From NCBI RefSeq assembly GCF_002018365.1, contig NZ_MVKX01000005.1:124001-188000 (forward strand): a stretch of 64,000 nucleotides of DNA. The letters are read 5' to 3'. Both the position numbers and the translations under genes were made by a program. Source of the DNA: Acinetobacter amyesii. GTDB taxonomy: Bacteria; Pseudomonadota; Gammaproteobacteria; Pseudomonadales; Moraxellaceae. The notes beneath the pieces were generated by a model that saw only the letters and a list, made by a program, of their open reading frames with translations, ran no database searches and was not told the origin of the DNA. The number at the start of each line of letters is the position of its first letter. Position 1 is the first letter of the stretch. Below are positions 8,531 through 17,550 of this stretch, piece after piece.

Positions 8531-9745
8531 TTAGAAACTAAAGCCAATATTTAAATTGACACGGTACATCCATTTATCACTATTTTCAGAAGTTGCAGAC
8601 GTAAAGCCTGTGCCATTGGTCGCCCCACCGATAATATTGGCATTTTTGCCCCAGGTATAATCTGCCCAGACCATAAATGGTGTAGCGATAAACATCGCAC
8701 CTGTCGTGTTCATTTGCGAAGCTGCCCAATCACTGCGTTCTTTGTCTAAATAACTATAATCATTATAAAAACGAATGGCTTTTAATTTCCCCATATTTTG
8801 CACAGGTAAGGTATAGGCAATATTTAAACTTGAAACCGTCCCTTCAGAGGCAATGAAATACGCAGGTGTTAAGCCATTCGCACCCATTAATGTCATATCA
8901 TCATTTACACCTTCTGGGTTTTCAGCATCATATTGATAATGAATCACGGAGGACTGTACATTCCAGCGCTGATAATTGCTGTTGCTATGCAAACCAGCCG
9001 CATAGTAACTACCATCTTTTTGCGTGGTTTTATTGTGTAATTGCGCAGCCGCACCTGAAAGTCCAATTTCATGTTTACCCACTTGATCGTTGCCAAATTT
9101 GCGCACAATACGAGTATTCAACTGATTCTGTTTTTCATTTTGATAAGCGGCTTGAAATGGCAAGTGATTTTCAGAAAGATCATCATAAGTTGCCGACTCC
9201 GGTGAATAACGCAAATTGGTTTCTAGCATGCGTGGGTAGTAACCGACTTTGATATCCCACTCTGGATTATTGTAATTCCAGTTCAGGCCCGGCGCAGCGT
9301 TATTGCCATAACCGAGAAAGAACGGAATATGATAGGTCCAGCCATTTTGTGGATAGGGATAGAGCGCAAATGGTTTATACACAAAACCTGCTTCAATACT
9401 GTTGTTTTTATTCAGGTTATACCCGACATAGGCCTTTTCAATGGACATCATTTCCTGATCTTGAATCAAATAACTGGCATTTAAATAAGCATCATCCGAC
9501 TTGCCTTTTAAATCTAAACGGAAAATATCGAAGTCTAATTTTCCAAAACCACGTTTATCACTGGCATCCCATTGTTCATAACGATGATTGAAACGAACTA
9601 CACCCCCAACTTTAAAACTATGCGCCCCGTCTTCACTTTTCCACTCGAGCGGATCATCTTTAGCCTGCGTCGTTGCGAAGCTATTACATAGCAAGAGCAT
9701 CGCAACCGATACAACCTTAGGATTGAGAAAAATATTATTATTCAT
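8531..9745 (-). CDS. Outer-membrane porin of the catabolic regulon
   Basis: A 404-residue predicted beta-barrel with a signal peptide (to about residue 28, TTQAKDD), alternating amphipathic strands, and a C-terminal Phe in MYRVNLNIGFSF, the usual barrel assembly signal. The start of the mature protein (HSFKVGGVVRFNHRYE, then FDIFRLDLKGK) resembles the OprO/OprP-like porin fold; the solute is unknown. It is the last gene of the minus-strand catabolic block, 68 bp after aspA. A 22-bp palindrome, related to those by the IclR gene, sits 20-41 bp upstream of the ATG. It is probably the uptake channel for the catabolic substrate. Confidence 0.85.
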   Translation of the reverse strand: MNNNIFLNPKVVSVAMLLLCNSFATTQAKDDPLEWKSEDGAHSFKVGGVVRFNHRYEQWDASDKRGFGKLDFDIFRLDLKGKSDDAYLNASYLIQDQEMMSIEKAYVGYNLNKNNSIEAGFVYKPFALYPYPQNGWTYHIPFFLGYGNNAAPGLNWNYNNPEWDIKVGYYPRMLETNLRYSPESATYDDLSENHLPFQAAYQNEKQNQLNTRIVRKFGNDQVGKHEIGLSGAAAQLHNKTTQKDGSYYAAGLHSNSNYQRWNVQSSVIHYQYDAENPEGVNDDMTLMGANGLTPAYFIASEGTVSSLNIAYTLPVQNMGKLKAIRFYNDYSYLDKERSDWAASQMNTTGAMFIATPFMVWADYTWGKNANIIGGATNGTGFTSATSENSDKWMYRVNLNIGFSF

Positions 9746-9764
9746 GTTGATTTCCTTATACCTT

Positions 9765-9786
9765 AAAGTTTTATATATAAAACTTT
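9765..9786. promoter_or_regulatory. Perfect 22-bp palindrome upstream of the porin gene, probable IclR operator
   Basis: A perfect palindrome whose core GTTTTATATATAAAAC is shared with sites at 23622-23642 and 23767-23787 near the IclR gene. It covers the porin leader or promoter; its TATATA centre could also serve as a -10 element. Confidence 0.6.
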
Positions 9787-9813
9787 GTTTGTTTTGAATT
9801 TCGGCTAAAAAAA

Positions 9814-11241
9814 TTATGCAATGTCTTGCAAATTTTCACTGACCTTCACTTCGGTAATTAAATTTTCAAAAGAGAAAACTTGCTGTAATTCTTGCTCTGT
9901 CATCAATCCTTGTGACAGTACAACCTCTTGAATGGTTTTATTTTCTGCAATACATTGCTTACCAATCGCATCACAGCGCTCATGTCCTAATATCGGATCA
10001 AGTAAAGTCACGATGCCCACGCTACGCATCACCATGTCATAGGCTTGTTGTTCATTCACCTGAATGCCTGCAAAACATTTTTCATTCAAGGTATGAATGC
10101 CTTCCACCAATAATTGAATCGACTCGTTGAGTGACAATGCAATGACCGGCTCCATGACATTTAACTGAAGTTGCCCCGCCTCTGCTGCCATAGTGATGGT
10201 TAAATCATTGCCCATGACCTTAAACGCGATTTGGTTCACGACTTCTGGAATAACTGGATTGACTTTGGCTGGCATGATCGATGAACCTGCCTGCAGTTCT
10301 GGCAGTCGGATTTCAGCCAAACCTGTACGTGGTCCTGAACTCAATAAACGTAAGTCATTACAGATTTTTGATAGCTTACAAGCCAAGCGTTTCAAGGTAC
10401 TTGAAATAATAATAAATACGCCGCAATCACTGGTCGCTTCGATATAATCTTCCGCGCCTTTAAACGATAAGCCGGTCAATTGGCTGAGGTTTTCGGTAAT
10501 ACGATGTGCGTATCCGACTGGGGAGTTCACACCTGTACCAATCGCTGTTGCGCCCAGATTAATTTCCAAGAGTAATTGACGCATCTGATCGATCAAATGT
10601 AGATCTTCATTTAATAATGTGGCAAAGGCACTGAACTCTTGCCCAACGGTCATCGGCACCGCATCTTGCAATTGGGTACGGCCCATTTTTAAGGCAAATT
10701 TATATTCGTCTGCTTTGAGTCGAATGGTGCTTACTAAGCCTGTCAGTCCCTGTAATAAATCATCCAAGCGTTGATACAAACTGATTCGTAACGCTGTCGG
10801 ATAAACATCATTGGTCGATTGCGATTTATTTACATGATCGTTGGGATGCAACTCACGATAATTGCCTTTGTTCAGTCCCAAGAATTCCAAACCAATATTG
10901 GCAATCACCTCGTTACAGTTCATGTTGACCGAGGTACCTGCTCCTCCCTGATAAACATCAATGGGAAAGGATTCCGCCCATTTTTCAGGATGCTCAATCA
11001 ATTGATCGGCACCATATTCGATAGCTGCAAGTTGCTGTGCGCTAATACGCTGAAAATGAAAGTTGGTTTGAGCTGCCGCTTTTTTAACAAAACCTAAGGC
11101 ACGAATAAAGTGCGGTGACTGTCCAATTTTCACATTGGAGATTTGAAAATTTTCGATGGCTCTGAGGGTATGAATACCATAATACGCATCGACAGGAACT
11201 TCTTTCGCTCCCAATAAATCATGCTCTATCCTTGTTTGCAT
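9814..11241 (-). CDS. aspA: Aspartate ammonia-lyase
   Basis: It converts L-aspartate to fumarate and ammonia. The 475-residue protein has the fumarase/aspartase signatures: STNDVYPTA near residue 142 and the catalytic-loop motif GSSIMPAKVNP at 319-329. TVGQEFSAFA and GAEDYIEATSD also fit AspA. The length is normal. It lies downstream of the ThDP enzyme gene, same strand, across a 120-bp gap with an inverted repeat, so it may be read through or have its own promoter. Its place beside an aspartate dehydrogenase in the same block suggests that aspartate is a product or nitrogen carrier of the pathway. Fumarase was considered, but the overall motifs favour aspartase. Confidence 0.93.
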   Translation of the reverse strand: MQTRIEHDLLGAKEVPVDAYYGIHTLRAIENFQISNVKIGQSPHFIRALGFVKKAAAQTNFHFQRISAQQLAAIEYGADQLIEHPEKWAESFPIDVYQGGAGTSVNMNCNEVIANIGLEFLGLNKGNYRELHPNDHVNKSQSTNDVYPTALRISLYQRLDDLLQGLTGLVSTIRLKADEYKFALKMGRTQLQDAVPMTVGQEFSAFATLLNEDLHLIDQMRQLLLEINLGATAIGTGVNSPVGYAHRITENLSQLTGLSFKGAEDYIEATSDCGVFIIISSTLKRLACKLSKICNDLRLLSSGPRTGLAEIRLPELQAGSSIMPAKVNPVIPEVVNQIAFKVMGNDLTITMAAEAGQLQLNVMEPVIALSLNESIQLLVEGIHTLNEKCFAGIQVNEQQAYDMVMRSVGIVTLLDPILGHERCDAIGKQCIAENKTIQEVVLSQGLMTEQELQQVFSFENLITEVKVSENLQDIA

Positions 11242-11290
11242 TTGCTCGCACCTATATGGCCTGAATTGAGTTTATTCTGATTCAAACTTT

Positions 11291-11319
11291 GTGCAATCCT
11301 CCATTTTGGAAAATTGCAC
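11291..11319. promoter_or_regulatory. Inverted repeat between the ThDP enzyme gene and aspA
   Basis: GTGCAAT and ATTGCAC are separated by 15 bases that hold a smaller TCC...GGA repeat. No T run follows on the minus strand, so it looks more like an operator or mRNA hairpin than a terminator. It lies 50-78 bp upstream of aspA. Confidence 0.4.
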
Positions 11320-11361
11320 CCTTTATGCTTCATACTTGCTTAAAACGCTTTATCTAAATAA

Positions 11362-13002
11362 TTAGTACAATTTCTTCTGCGGTGGACCTGCAAATTTCAA
11401 CGGGCCAATAGCATTCATATCTAGTTCAATCACTGCTGGGCCATTCAGATCAATCGCTTCTTGAATTGCGGTTTTAAATTCGTCTGCACTGCCCACTTTC
11501 CAGCTCTTCACGCCCATCGACTCGCCCAATAAACGGTAGTCTGGAGTGTGCAATTCATTGAAGTACTGACGGCCGCCAAAGTAGTTATTTTGAATACCGC
11601 GCATCACGCCATAACCACCATCGTTCATGATCATCAGCACCATGTCGGTGTTTTCTTGCGCCATGGTGGCAATTTCACCAATACCCAGCATCAAGCCACC
11701 ATCACCCACTAAGCCCACAACTTTTTTGTCTGGGTTAGCAATCGATGAACCAATTGCGTGTGCAAGACCAAGGCCGATTGCACCTGCCAATGAGTGAATG
11801 TTTTTATTAGGGCTTTGTACAGGGAACAAACGGCTGCCCCACGTACTGCCTGACATGGTGATGTCACGAACAAAAATCCCGTCTTCAGGCAATGCAGCGC
11901 GCAAGTGATCGCAAATCAATGCGTATTGATCCATTTGCGTACGCAGCGCATCTACCGCATGTTCACGAGCGGCCTTAATGTCTGCATCATAGCCAGCATC
12001 AATTTTGTTCACGCCATTTAAAGCGCTGAGTACACGTGCAAAAGTATCTTTGGTATCTGCACAGACAAATTGAGAAACCTTATAGTTACGCTGCTGCGCC
12101 ACTGGGTTGGCGTCAATCTGAATAATATTTTCAGGGAACTCTACTGAATAGGTTTTGGTTTCATTACTGCGTAAACGTGAGCCTGCAACAATGAATAAGT
12201 CTGCCTCTTTCATCAGCTTTTCAACGGCTGCTGAGTTATGGAATGCACGTAAACTACGTGGATGATCATCTGCCAGCACCCCGCGAGCATGGGTTGATGA
12301 CACCACAGGAATACCCAAATCTGCAAGCGCTTTCACTTCTGCCACTGCATTTAACGCACCACCACCAATCCAAACCAATGGACGCTTAGCGTTCTTCAAT
12401 GCATCTGCAATCATGGCAATTTCAGTATCTTCCGCTTGCGGCAATTGCATGGCTTTTACAGGGCCAAGATTCACTGGCAAATCAATTTCAGCGGCTTGCA
12501 CATCAATTGGAATTTCTACACTTACTGGACCCATTGGCACAGTCGTCGCAACGCGGATTGCTTCACGAATTACACCAACTGCATTGTCTGGACTAGTAAT
12601 ACGAAAAGCCGCTTTGCTCGATGCTTTTAAGAAGGTTAACTGGTCTTTGGTTTCATGAATAAAGCTGGCATCGCGGTCTAAATATTCACGTTCGACTTGA
12701 CCAGTTAAATGCAGCACTGGACTGCCCGCATTCATTGCTTCAATCAATGAGCCCACAGCATTACCAGCTCCTGCACCCGTACTGGTCAGCGCTACACCTA
12801 AACCTTTAAAGCGTGCATGTGCGTCTGCCATAGTGACAGAACCTGCTTCACCACGCGCTGCAACAAAGCGCATTTTTTCACGGCGGCCTACGGCATCTGC
12901 AATAGGCAAGTTGTGAATAGAAATCACGCCATACATGCTGTCTACATTATGCTGTTCTAATACTCGAGCGATTGCTTCGCCTACATTTACACGTTCAGTC
13001 AT
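11362..13002 (-). CDS. Thiamine-diphosphate-dependent enzyme (acetolactate synthase/decarboxylase family)
   Basis: A 546-residue three-domain ThDP enzyme. The N-terminal Pyr domain carries RGEAGSVTMADAHAR with the activating Glu; a central Rossmann-like domain follows (LVWIGGGAL). The C-terminal PP domain has the cofactor motif GDGGLMLGIGEIATMAQENT...NDGGYGVM. The family includes acetolactate synthases, benzoylformate decarboxylase and other 2-oxo-acid decarboxylases. With an aldehyde dehydrogenase gene 51 bp upstream on the same strand, a 2-oxo-acid decarboxylase yielding an aldehyde is a reasonable guess. The substrate is unknown. No regulatory subunit gene is nearby, which argues against IlvB. 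Confidence 0.85.
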   Translation of the reverse strand: MTERVNVGEAIARVLEQHNVDSMYGVISIHNLPIADAVGRREKMRFVAARGEAGSVTMADAHARFKGLGVALTSTGAGAGNAVGSLIEAMNAGSPVLHLTGQVEREYLDRDASFIHETKDQLTFLKASSKAAFRITSPDNAVGVIREAIRVATTVPMGPVSVEIPIDVQAAEIDLPVNLGPVKAMQLPQAEDTEIAMIADALKNAKRPLVWIGGGALNAVAEVKALADLGIPVVSSTHARGVLADDHPRSLRAFHNSAAVEKLMKEADLFIVAGSRLRSNETKTYSVEFPENIIQIDANPVAQQRNYKVSQFVCADTKDTFARVLSALNGVNKIDAGYDADIKAAREHAVDALRTQMDQYALICDHLRAALPEDGIFVRDITMSGSTWGSRLFPVQSPNKNIHSLAGAIGLGLAHAIGSSIANPDKKVVGLVGDGGLMLGIGEIATMAQENTDMVLMIMNDGGYGVMRGIQNNYFGGRQYFNELHTPDYRLLGESMGVKSWKVGSADEFKTAIQEAIDLNGPAVIELDMNAIGPLKFAGPPQKKLY

Positions 13003-13053
13003 TGTACTTTCCTTAAATTCTTGAATTTTTGATTACTAATTTTTTTGAGTCTG

Positions 13054-14520
13054 CTAGTCCGACCATGGATTGGCTTGCTCGTTTAAACCCAGATAAATAC
13101 TTTTTTGCTGCATATACGACAAGATACCGAGACGGCCTTTTTCACGGCCAATTCCACTGTCTTTAAAGCCGCCAAATGGTGCGCTGATGGAGAATTTTTT
13201 ATAGGTGTTAATCCACACCGTACCGACTTCCAGTAAACGGGCAATTTTCCATGCTTTACGGTAGCTTTCTGTCCAAATGCCTGCGGCTAAACCAAAACAG
13301 CTATCGTTGGCTTGTTCAAATAAGTCTTTTTCATTGTCGTATGGCATAACGACCAATACAGGGCCAAAAATTTCTTCTTGGCAGGTTTGCGCGCTGTTGC
13401 TCAAACCCGTAATAATCGTAGGCTTATAGAAGCTACCCTTGGCAAATTCACCTTCTGTAATTGCTTCACCGCCTGTAACTACCGTACCGCCTTCAGCTTT
13501 GGCTAATTCCACATAACGGTGCACAGACTCCAAATGCTTTTGGTTAATGAGTGAACCCATATGCACATTGGGCTGTTCAGGATGCCCTACACGTAAACCT
13601 TCAGTGATTTCCACCAAACGCTTTAAAAATTCGTCATAAATGGAAGCGTGAATAAATAGACGCGAACCTGCAATACACGCCTGACCTGCCGAACTGAAAA
13701 TACCGTAAGCAATGCCTTTGGCTGCTATTTCAATATCTGCATCTGGCAATACAATCGTTGGCGATTTCCCACCTAACTCTAAAGACGTGGTAATCAACTT
13801 TTCTGCGGCAATATGTGCCAAGTGACGGCCAGTCGATGTACCGCCGGTAAAGGAAATTTTTCGAACTAAAGGATGTTGAGCAATAGCATCACCAATCACT
13901 GAACCGCGTCCAACCAGCACACTTAAAATCCCTTTTGGTAAGCCTGCTTCTTCAAAGATTTTAGCCAACTCCAAAGCAATTAATGATGTCGCTTCGGCTG
14001 GTTTTAAAATCACCGCGTTACCTGCGGCAATGGCTGGTGCCAATTTTTGCACTTCACTGGCAATTGGCGAATTCCAAGGGGTAATCGCTGCTACCACACC
14101 CACAGGTTCATGCACGCTCATGGTCAAAAAGTCAGATGCACGCTGCGTGGTCAATTCTTCATTAAACGTTTCGCAGGCTGCGGCATTAAAGCGTGCCGTT
14201 GCTGCTGCACTCATGACCAAGGCACGTGTTTCCGCTAAAGGCTTGCCGTTGTCACGGGTTTGCAATTTAGATAATTCATCTGCTCGGGCCTCAATAATAT
14301 CAGCGACGCGGTACAAAATTTTTGCGCGCTCATGCGGCAAAGAATTACGCCACTCTGGCTTACGCCATGCTTGATCGGCCTTTGTAATCGCTTCTTCAAC
14401 ATCTTCTAATGTTGCGGTAGATATTTCCGCATTGACTGAATTGTCTGCTGGAAAAACACTTTGAATCACGTTGCCGCGGCCTAAACGCCATTCACCTGCA
14501 ATATAAATTTCTTTAACCAT
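13054..14520 (-). CDS. NAD(P)-dependent aldehyde dehydrogenase
   Basis: A 488-residue ALDH superfamily enzyme that oxidises an aldehyde to its acid. Visible motifs are VAAITPWNSPI, KPAEATSLIALELAKI, the glycine-rich FTGGTSTGR, the catalytic Glu in LELGGKSP, and the nucleophile Cys in GQACIAGSRLF. EEIFGPVLVVMPYD lies near the end. The ATG at 14520 is chosen: homologues start near KEIYIAGEW, and the longer reading from 14556 would overlap the aspartate dehydrogenase gene. It lies 19 bp after that gene and 51 bp before the ThDP enzyme. It may take the aldehyde made by the ThDP enzyme; this is inference. Confidence 0.92.
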   Translation of the reverse strand: MVKEIYIAGEWRLGRGNVIQSVFPADNSVNAEISTATLEDVEEAITKADQAWRKPEWRNSLPHERAKILYRVADIIEARADELSKLQTRDNGKPLAETRALVMSAAATARFNAAACETFNEELTTQRASDFLTMSVHEPVGVVAAITPWNSPIASEVQKLAPAIAAGNAVILKPAEATSLIALELAKIFEEAGLPKGILSVLVGRGSVIGDAIAQHPLVRKISFTGGTSTGRHLAHIAAEKLITTSLELGGKSPTIVLPDADIEIAAKGIAYGIFSSAGQACIAGSRLFIHASIYDEFLKRLVEITEGLRVGHPEQPNVHMGSLINQKHLESVHRYVELAKAEGGTVVTGGEAITEGEFAKGSFYKPTIITGLSNSAQTCQEEIFGPVLVVMPYDNEKDLFEQANDSCFGLAAGIWTESYRKAWKIARLLEVGTVWINTYKKFSISAPFGGFKDSGIGREKGRLGILSYMQQKSIYLGLNEQANPWSD

Positions 14521-14539
14521 GGCACTCACCAAATTCCTT

Positions 14540-15331
14540 TTAAATCTGAATCGCATCTACGCTGTTGCGGCATGCACGGATCACGCTCAATGCTGCCAAT
14601 GTTGATGTTTTGGGATTGCTCTCCAAAGGCACACCAATCATTTCAATACTCATTTGACCAAACCGCCCTTGGGCAATAATGGTATGTTTGTTTTGGTTAA
14701 TATGTGGATCGACCGTTAGCTCAACCATGGTTTCATCCATGCCGATACCCGCCAATGCAATGGTGGCAGCCACGTTGGCATTGGCTGGAAAATGCAATGC
14801 CGCTTCACGCGCAGTACCGGTATAAAAAATGGTGGCTTCAGTCACTTGATCTAAATCAATGAGTTTTTCTGCATAACTGCCACGCCAGCTGTTTGGACTT
14901 TTGCAACCTTTATAAGTGACCTTTTCCAAGCCACCTTCTTTGGCCGCTGAAATGCCGTCAATCCCTGCAATCGCACCTGCCAGTAAATGAATGTGTGCGC
15001 CCGAATGTTCAGCGGTATTTTGTAACTCTTCAAAGAAAGCGCTGTCAGCCAATGTCCCTACAGAGATCAAGCCAATATTCCAGCCTTTTTCCAGCACTTT
15101 TGCCGCGTGTTCTTTCACCGCAGCTTGACCCGCTACTTCAATCACATAGTCGGGCGTGCCATCACAGTCGTCGATATCGGAAATGACTTGCACATCTGCG
15201 GCAAGCGCGTCCTGTACACTGGCAATACTGCGTTCTGGTACCACTACCCATTTCAATTCAAGGTCTTTGGGCAAATGGCTGCGAACCTCATTGGCCATTG
15301 CGCCAAAACCAATCATCATCAGCTGTTTCAT
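14540..15331 (-). CDS. L-aspartate dehydrogenase family protein
   Basis: A 263-residue NAD(P)-dependent amino-acid dehydrogenase of the NadX/AspDH family. The N-terminal Rossmann fold starts MIGFGAMANE. The C-terminal domain has the family marks LLAGAIAGIDGISAA, the FPANANVAATIALAG segment at 181-195, and DPHINQNKHTI with a conserved His at 210. The known reaction is L-aspartate to iminoaspartate/oxaloacetate plus ammonia. Since nadB is present at 59 kb, a role in NAD synthesis is unlikely, and a catabolic or aminating role is inferred. To my recollection, the biochemically studied Pseudomonas aeruginosa enzyme also sits beside ALDH and decarboxylase genes. Confidence 0.88.
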   Translation of the reverse strand: MKQLMMIGFGAMANEVRSHLPKDLELKWVVVPERSIASVQDALAADVQVISDIDDCDGTPDYVIEVAGQAAVKEHAAKVLEKGWNIGLISVGTLADSAFFEELQNTAEHSGAHIHLLAGAIAGIDGISAAKEGGLEKVTYKGCKSPNSWRGSYAEKLIDLDQVTEATIFYTGTAREAALHFPANANVAATIALAGIGMDETMVELTVDPHINQNKHTIIAQGRFGQMSIEMIGVPLESNPKTSTLAALSVIRACRNSVDAIQI

Positions 15332-15340
15332 ATGACCACC

Positions 15341-16135
15341 TTATAAATGCTTGTTAAAGCCGCCAGAAACATCGATTGCGGAACCTGTGGTATACGACGC
15401 CATTGGCGATGCCAAGAACACCAAAGCACGCGCGGGCTCTTCAGGTTTACCTAACCGCTCCATTGGAATACCGCGTTTTTTTGCAATATTGCCAATCCAT
15501 TCTTCCCACGTTTGCTTCTGATCAGAACGGTCAGCAAAGCGGCGTTTCCACTGTGCAGATTCCACCATGCCCAATAAAATAGAGTTCACGCGGATGTTGT
15601 ACTGAGAGAATTCATGCGCCAATGAATGGGTTAAATTCAGCAAAGCTGCACGTGCAGAAGAAGTTGCAATCATGTGCGGTTCAGGCTGCAACGCCAGCAA
15701 AGAATTAACATTGGTAATCGATGCACACTCTGACTGCTGCAATGCCGGCAAAAATGCGCGGATAGGATGCAGCACACTGAAATATTTCAATTCAACTTCT
15801 TTAAGCCAATCTTCATCCGCAGTATTTTCAAAGTTCGAAACCCGACCTTGGCCTGCGTTATTAATTAGAATGTCCACACCGCCAAATTCGTTTTGCACCT
15901 GATCTGCAAATTTTTTGACATCGTTTTTATCTAAAACATTGCAAGTTGAAGTTAAAACTTTGGCATTTGGATAGCGCGATAAAATCAGTGCTTTAGAATC
16001 ATTTAAACGCTGTTCATCACGGCCGCACCATGCCACAAGCGCGCCTTCCGCTACTAAAAGCTCTACCGTTGCCAGTCCAATGCCAGACGAGCCGCCGGTG
16101 ACTACTGTTTTTTTTCCTTCTAATTGGAAGCTCAT
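15341..16135 (-). CDS. SDR family protein with a degenerate active site
   Basis: A 264-residue short-chain dehydrogenase fold: GGSSGIGLATVE for cofactor binding (about 14-25), INNAGQG at 91-97, and a C-terminal SGG end. The expected catalytic YxxxK is absent. Counting 13 residues from Ser145 puts Thr158 where Tyr is expected and Arg162 where Lys is expected (TSSAR). It may use a different chemistry, or bind without oxidoreduction. Its stop lies 9 bp before the aspartate dehydrogenase start, so the two are tightly coupled. It differs from the typical SDR at 21138-21902. Confidence 0.85.
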   Translation of the reverse strand: MSFQLEGKKTVVTGGSSGIGLATVELLVAEGALVAWCGRDEQRLNDSKALILSRYPNAKVLTSTCNVLDKNDVKKFADQVQNEFGGVDILINNAGQGRVSNFENTADEDWLKEVELKYFSVLHPIRAFLPALQQSECASITNVNSLLALQPEPHMIATSSARAALLNLTHSLAHEFSQYNIRVNSILLGMVESAQWKRRFADRSDQKQTWEEWIGNIAKKRGIPMERLGKPEEPARALVFLASPMASYTTGSAIDVSGGFNKHL

Positions 16136-16156
16136 TTCCCTATCTCACATCAGTGC

Positions 16157-16993
16157 TTAATTAAGCGACAATAAAATTTGGTTGAATTGCTCTGCTTGGT
16201 CCAAATAACTTAAGTGGCCCGCAGCGGCAATGTCGTAACACGGCTTCAGCTGAAACTGATCCGCCAATGCTTGAATATCCTGAGGAGGCGTTATGCCATC
16301 CGCCATGCCTTTAATCACATGGACATTGTGCTGTTCTGGGTTTAAATAGCTCTGAATCGCGTCATAGGCCAACAGGTACGATGCATCTGTAAAGCCTTCT
16401 AATTGAATGTTTTGCATGACTACATCAATTAACGCTAGTGCTTCAGCCGAAGCATTTGCCACCAAATACGGGCCGCGCGACTGTGCCATGCCTGATGCGC
16501 CTAAGGTCTGCAGCATTTTCGGACGTTTTTCAAATACATCCTGCTGCCTTTGTGCATCACTACCTTTATAACCCTGCGCTGCATTGGCAAGGACCACGGC
16601 ATCTACCATGTCTGGATAGCGTGCATTAAAGGCTGCTGCCTGCATTGCACCTAAAGAATGACCAACCAAAATCATTTTGTTTTGATTCTGAGCTGATCCT
16701 AAGTTCAGGCCTAATGCAGACAGCATGCCTTTTAAACGCTGTGCATAATTATCTGCATTCGGCTGTTCTTCGGCTAAAGGATCAGACTGGCCATAACCCG
16801 GTGCATCCCATGCAATCACATGAAAATGATGACTCAAATCTTGCAACTGCTTGACCCATGAACCTGAACCCGAACTAATGCCATGTAGCAAGACCAGAAC
16901 TTTGCCTGTGCCTGCTTCACGGTAAGATTGCTGTACACCGTCAAACTGAACGGTTTTTAATTCAAACTGTGCCAATTGCTCAACTAAAGTCAT
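16157..16993 (-). CDS. Alpha/beta-fold hydrolase
   Basis: A 278-residue alpha/beta hydrolase. The oxyanion motif LVLLHGISSGSGSW is at about 33-46, the nucleophile elbow GHSLGAM at 111-117 (Ser113), an acid candidate Asp in MADGITPP, and the catalytic His in AGHLSYLDQ. In ring-cleavage pathways such enzymes cut the C-C bond of the meta-cleavage product; the assignment here rests on context only. It could instead be an esterase or an enol-lactone hydrolase. Same operon, 21 bp from the SDR gene and 17 bp from the cupin gene. Confidence 0.88.
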   Translation of the reverse strand: MTLVEQLAQFELKTVQFDGVQQSYREAGTGKVLVLLHGISSGSGSWVKQLQDLSHHFHVIAWDAPGYGQSDPLAEEQPNADNYAQRLKGMLSALGLNLGSAQNQNKMILVGHSLGAMQAAAFNARYPDMVDAVVLANAAQGYKGSDAQRQQDVFEKRPKMLQTLGASGMAQSRGPYLVANASAEALALIDVVMQNIQLEGFTDASYLLAYDAIQSYLNPEQHNVHVIKGMADGITPPQDIQALADQFQLKPCYDIAAAGHLSYLDQAEQFNQILLSLN

Positions 16994-17010
16994 CTCTTTT
17001 CCTCCTCAAA

Positions 17011-17532
17011 TTAACGCTTGATTTGAGACAAAGGATGTTCAGGCGGATAGTTCGGAATCGTCGGCTTGCCTGTACCGAGCATTACGCACATTAGGGCATC
17101 TTCATTTCCTGGGTTAAACAAACCTCGGTAAATCCCCGGTGGAATTGAAATCAAGTCACGTTCTTTTAAGCGAGTTGAAAACTTCTGACCTTCATGTTCA
17201 ATAAACAGATCAATTTCACCACGCAGCATAAAGAACACTTCTTCAACATCGTGATGGATATGCAGCGGGCCTTCGCATTGCGGTGGCAAGACCATAGTTG
17301 AAAAGGTAAAGTTTTCTGCAGGCACCGTATTTACATCATTTGCTACGCCTGTTGCACCTGTCCCCATATAACGCATTTGCGCACGGCGGTATTTCGGGTC
17401 GTAATCCGCTTGGAATTTGAGTGCATCATAATCGTATTGACGCGTTTCAAAGCGAGCGATGCGTCCGCCAATCCAGTCTTCTAATGTTTGACCTTCAGGC
17501 TGTTTCCAAGATTCAAATTGCTGTACAGACAT
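17011..17532 (-). CDS. Cupin domain protein of the catabolic operon
   Basis: A 173-residue single-cupin protein. The cupin metal motif is visible: GPLHIHHDVEEVFFMLRGEIDLFIE (about 90-114), then ISIPPGIYRGLFNPG. The N-terminal 70 residues (WIGGRIARFETRQYDYDALKFQAD) are not recognised. Cupins in such clusters can be dioxygenases, isomerases or metal-dependent decarboxylases, so the role is open. It follows a 166-bp gap after the MFS gene that holds two hairpins and may contain an internal promoter. Confidence 0.85.
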   Translation of the reverse strand: MSVQQFESWKQPEGQTLEDWIGGRIARFETRQYDYDALKFQADYDPKYRRAQMRYMGTGATGVANDVNTVPAENFTFSTMVLPPQCEGPLHIHHDVEEVFFMLRGEIDLFIEHEGQKFSTRLKERDLISIPPGIYRGLFNPGNEDALMCVMLGTGKPTIPNYPPEHPLSQIKR

Positions 17533-17550
17533 GATTCTCTCCTTATTTCA

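Noticed and set aside
11362-13002. ThDP enzyme as the acetolactate synthase large subunit (IlvB/I)
   Set aside because: No small regulatory subunit or ilvC nearby; the context is a catabolic operon.
14540-15331. AspDH as the NAD-biosynthesis enzyme NadX
   Set aside because: A complete nadB is present at 59016-60662, and this gene lies inside a catabolic operon.
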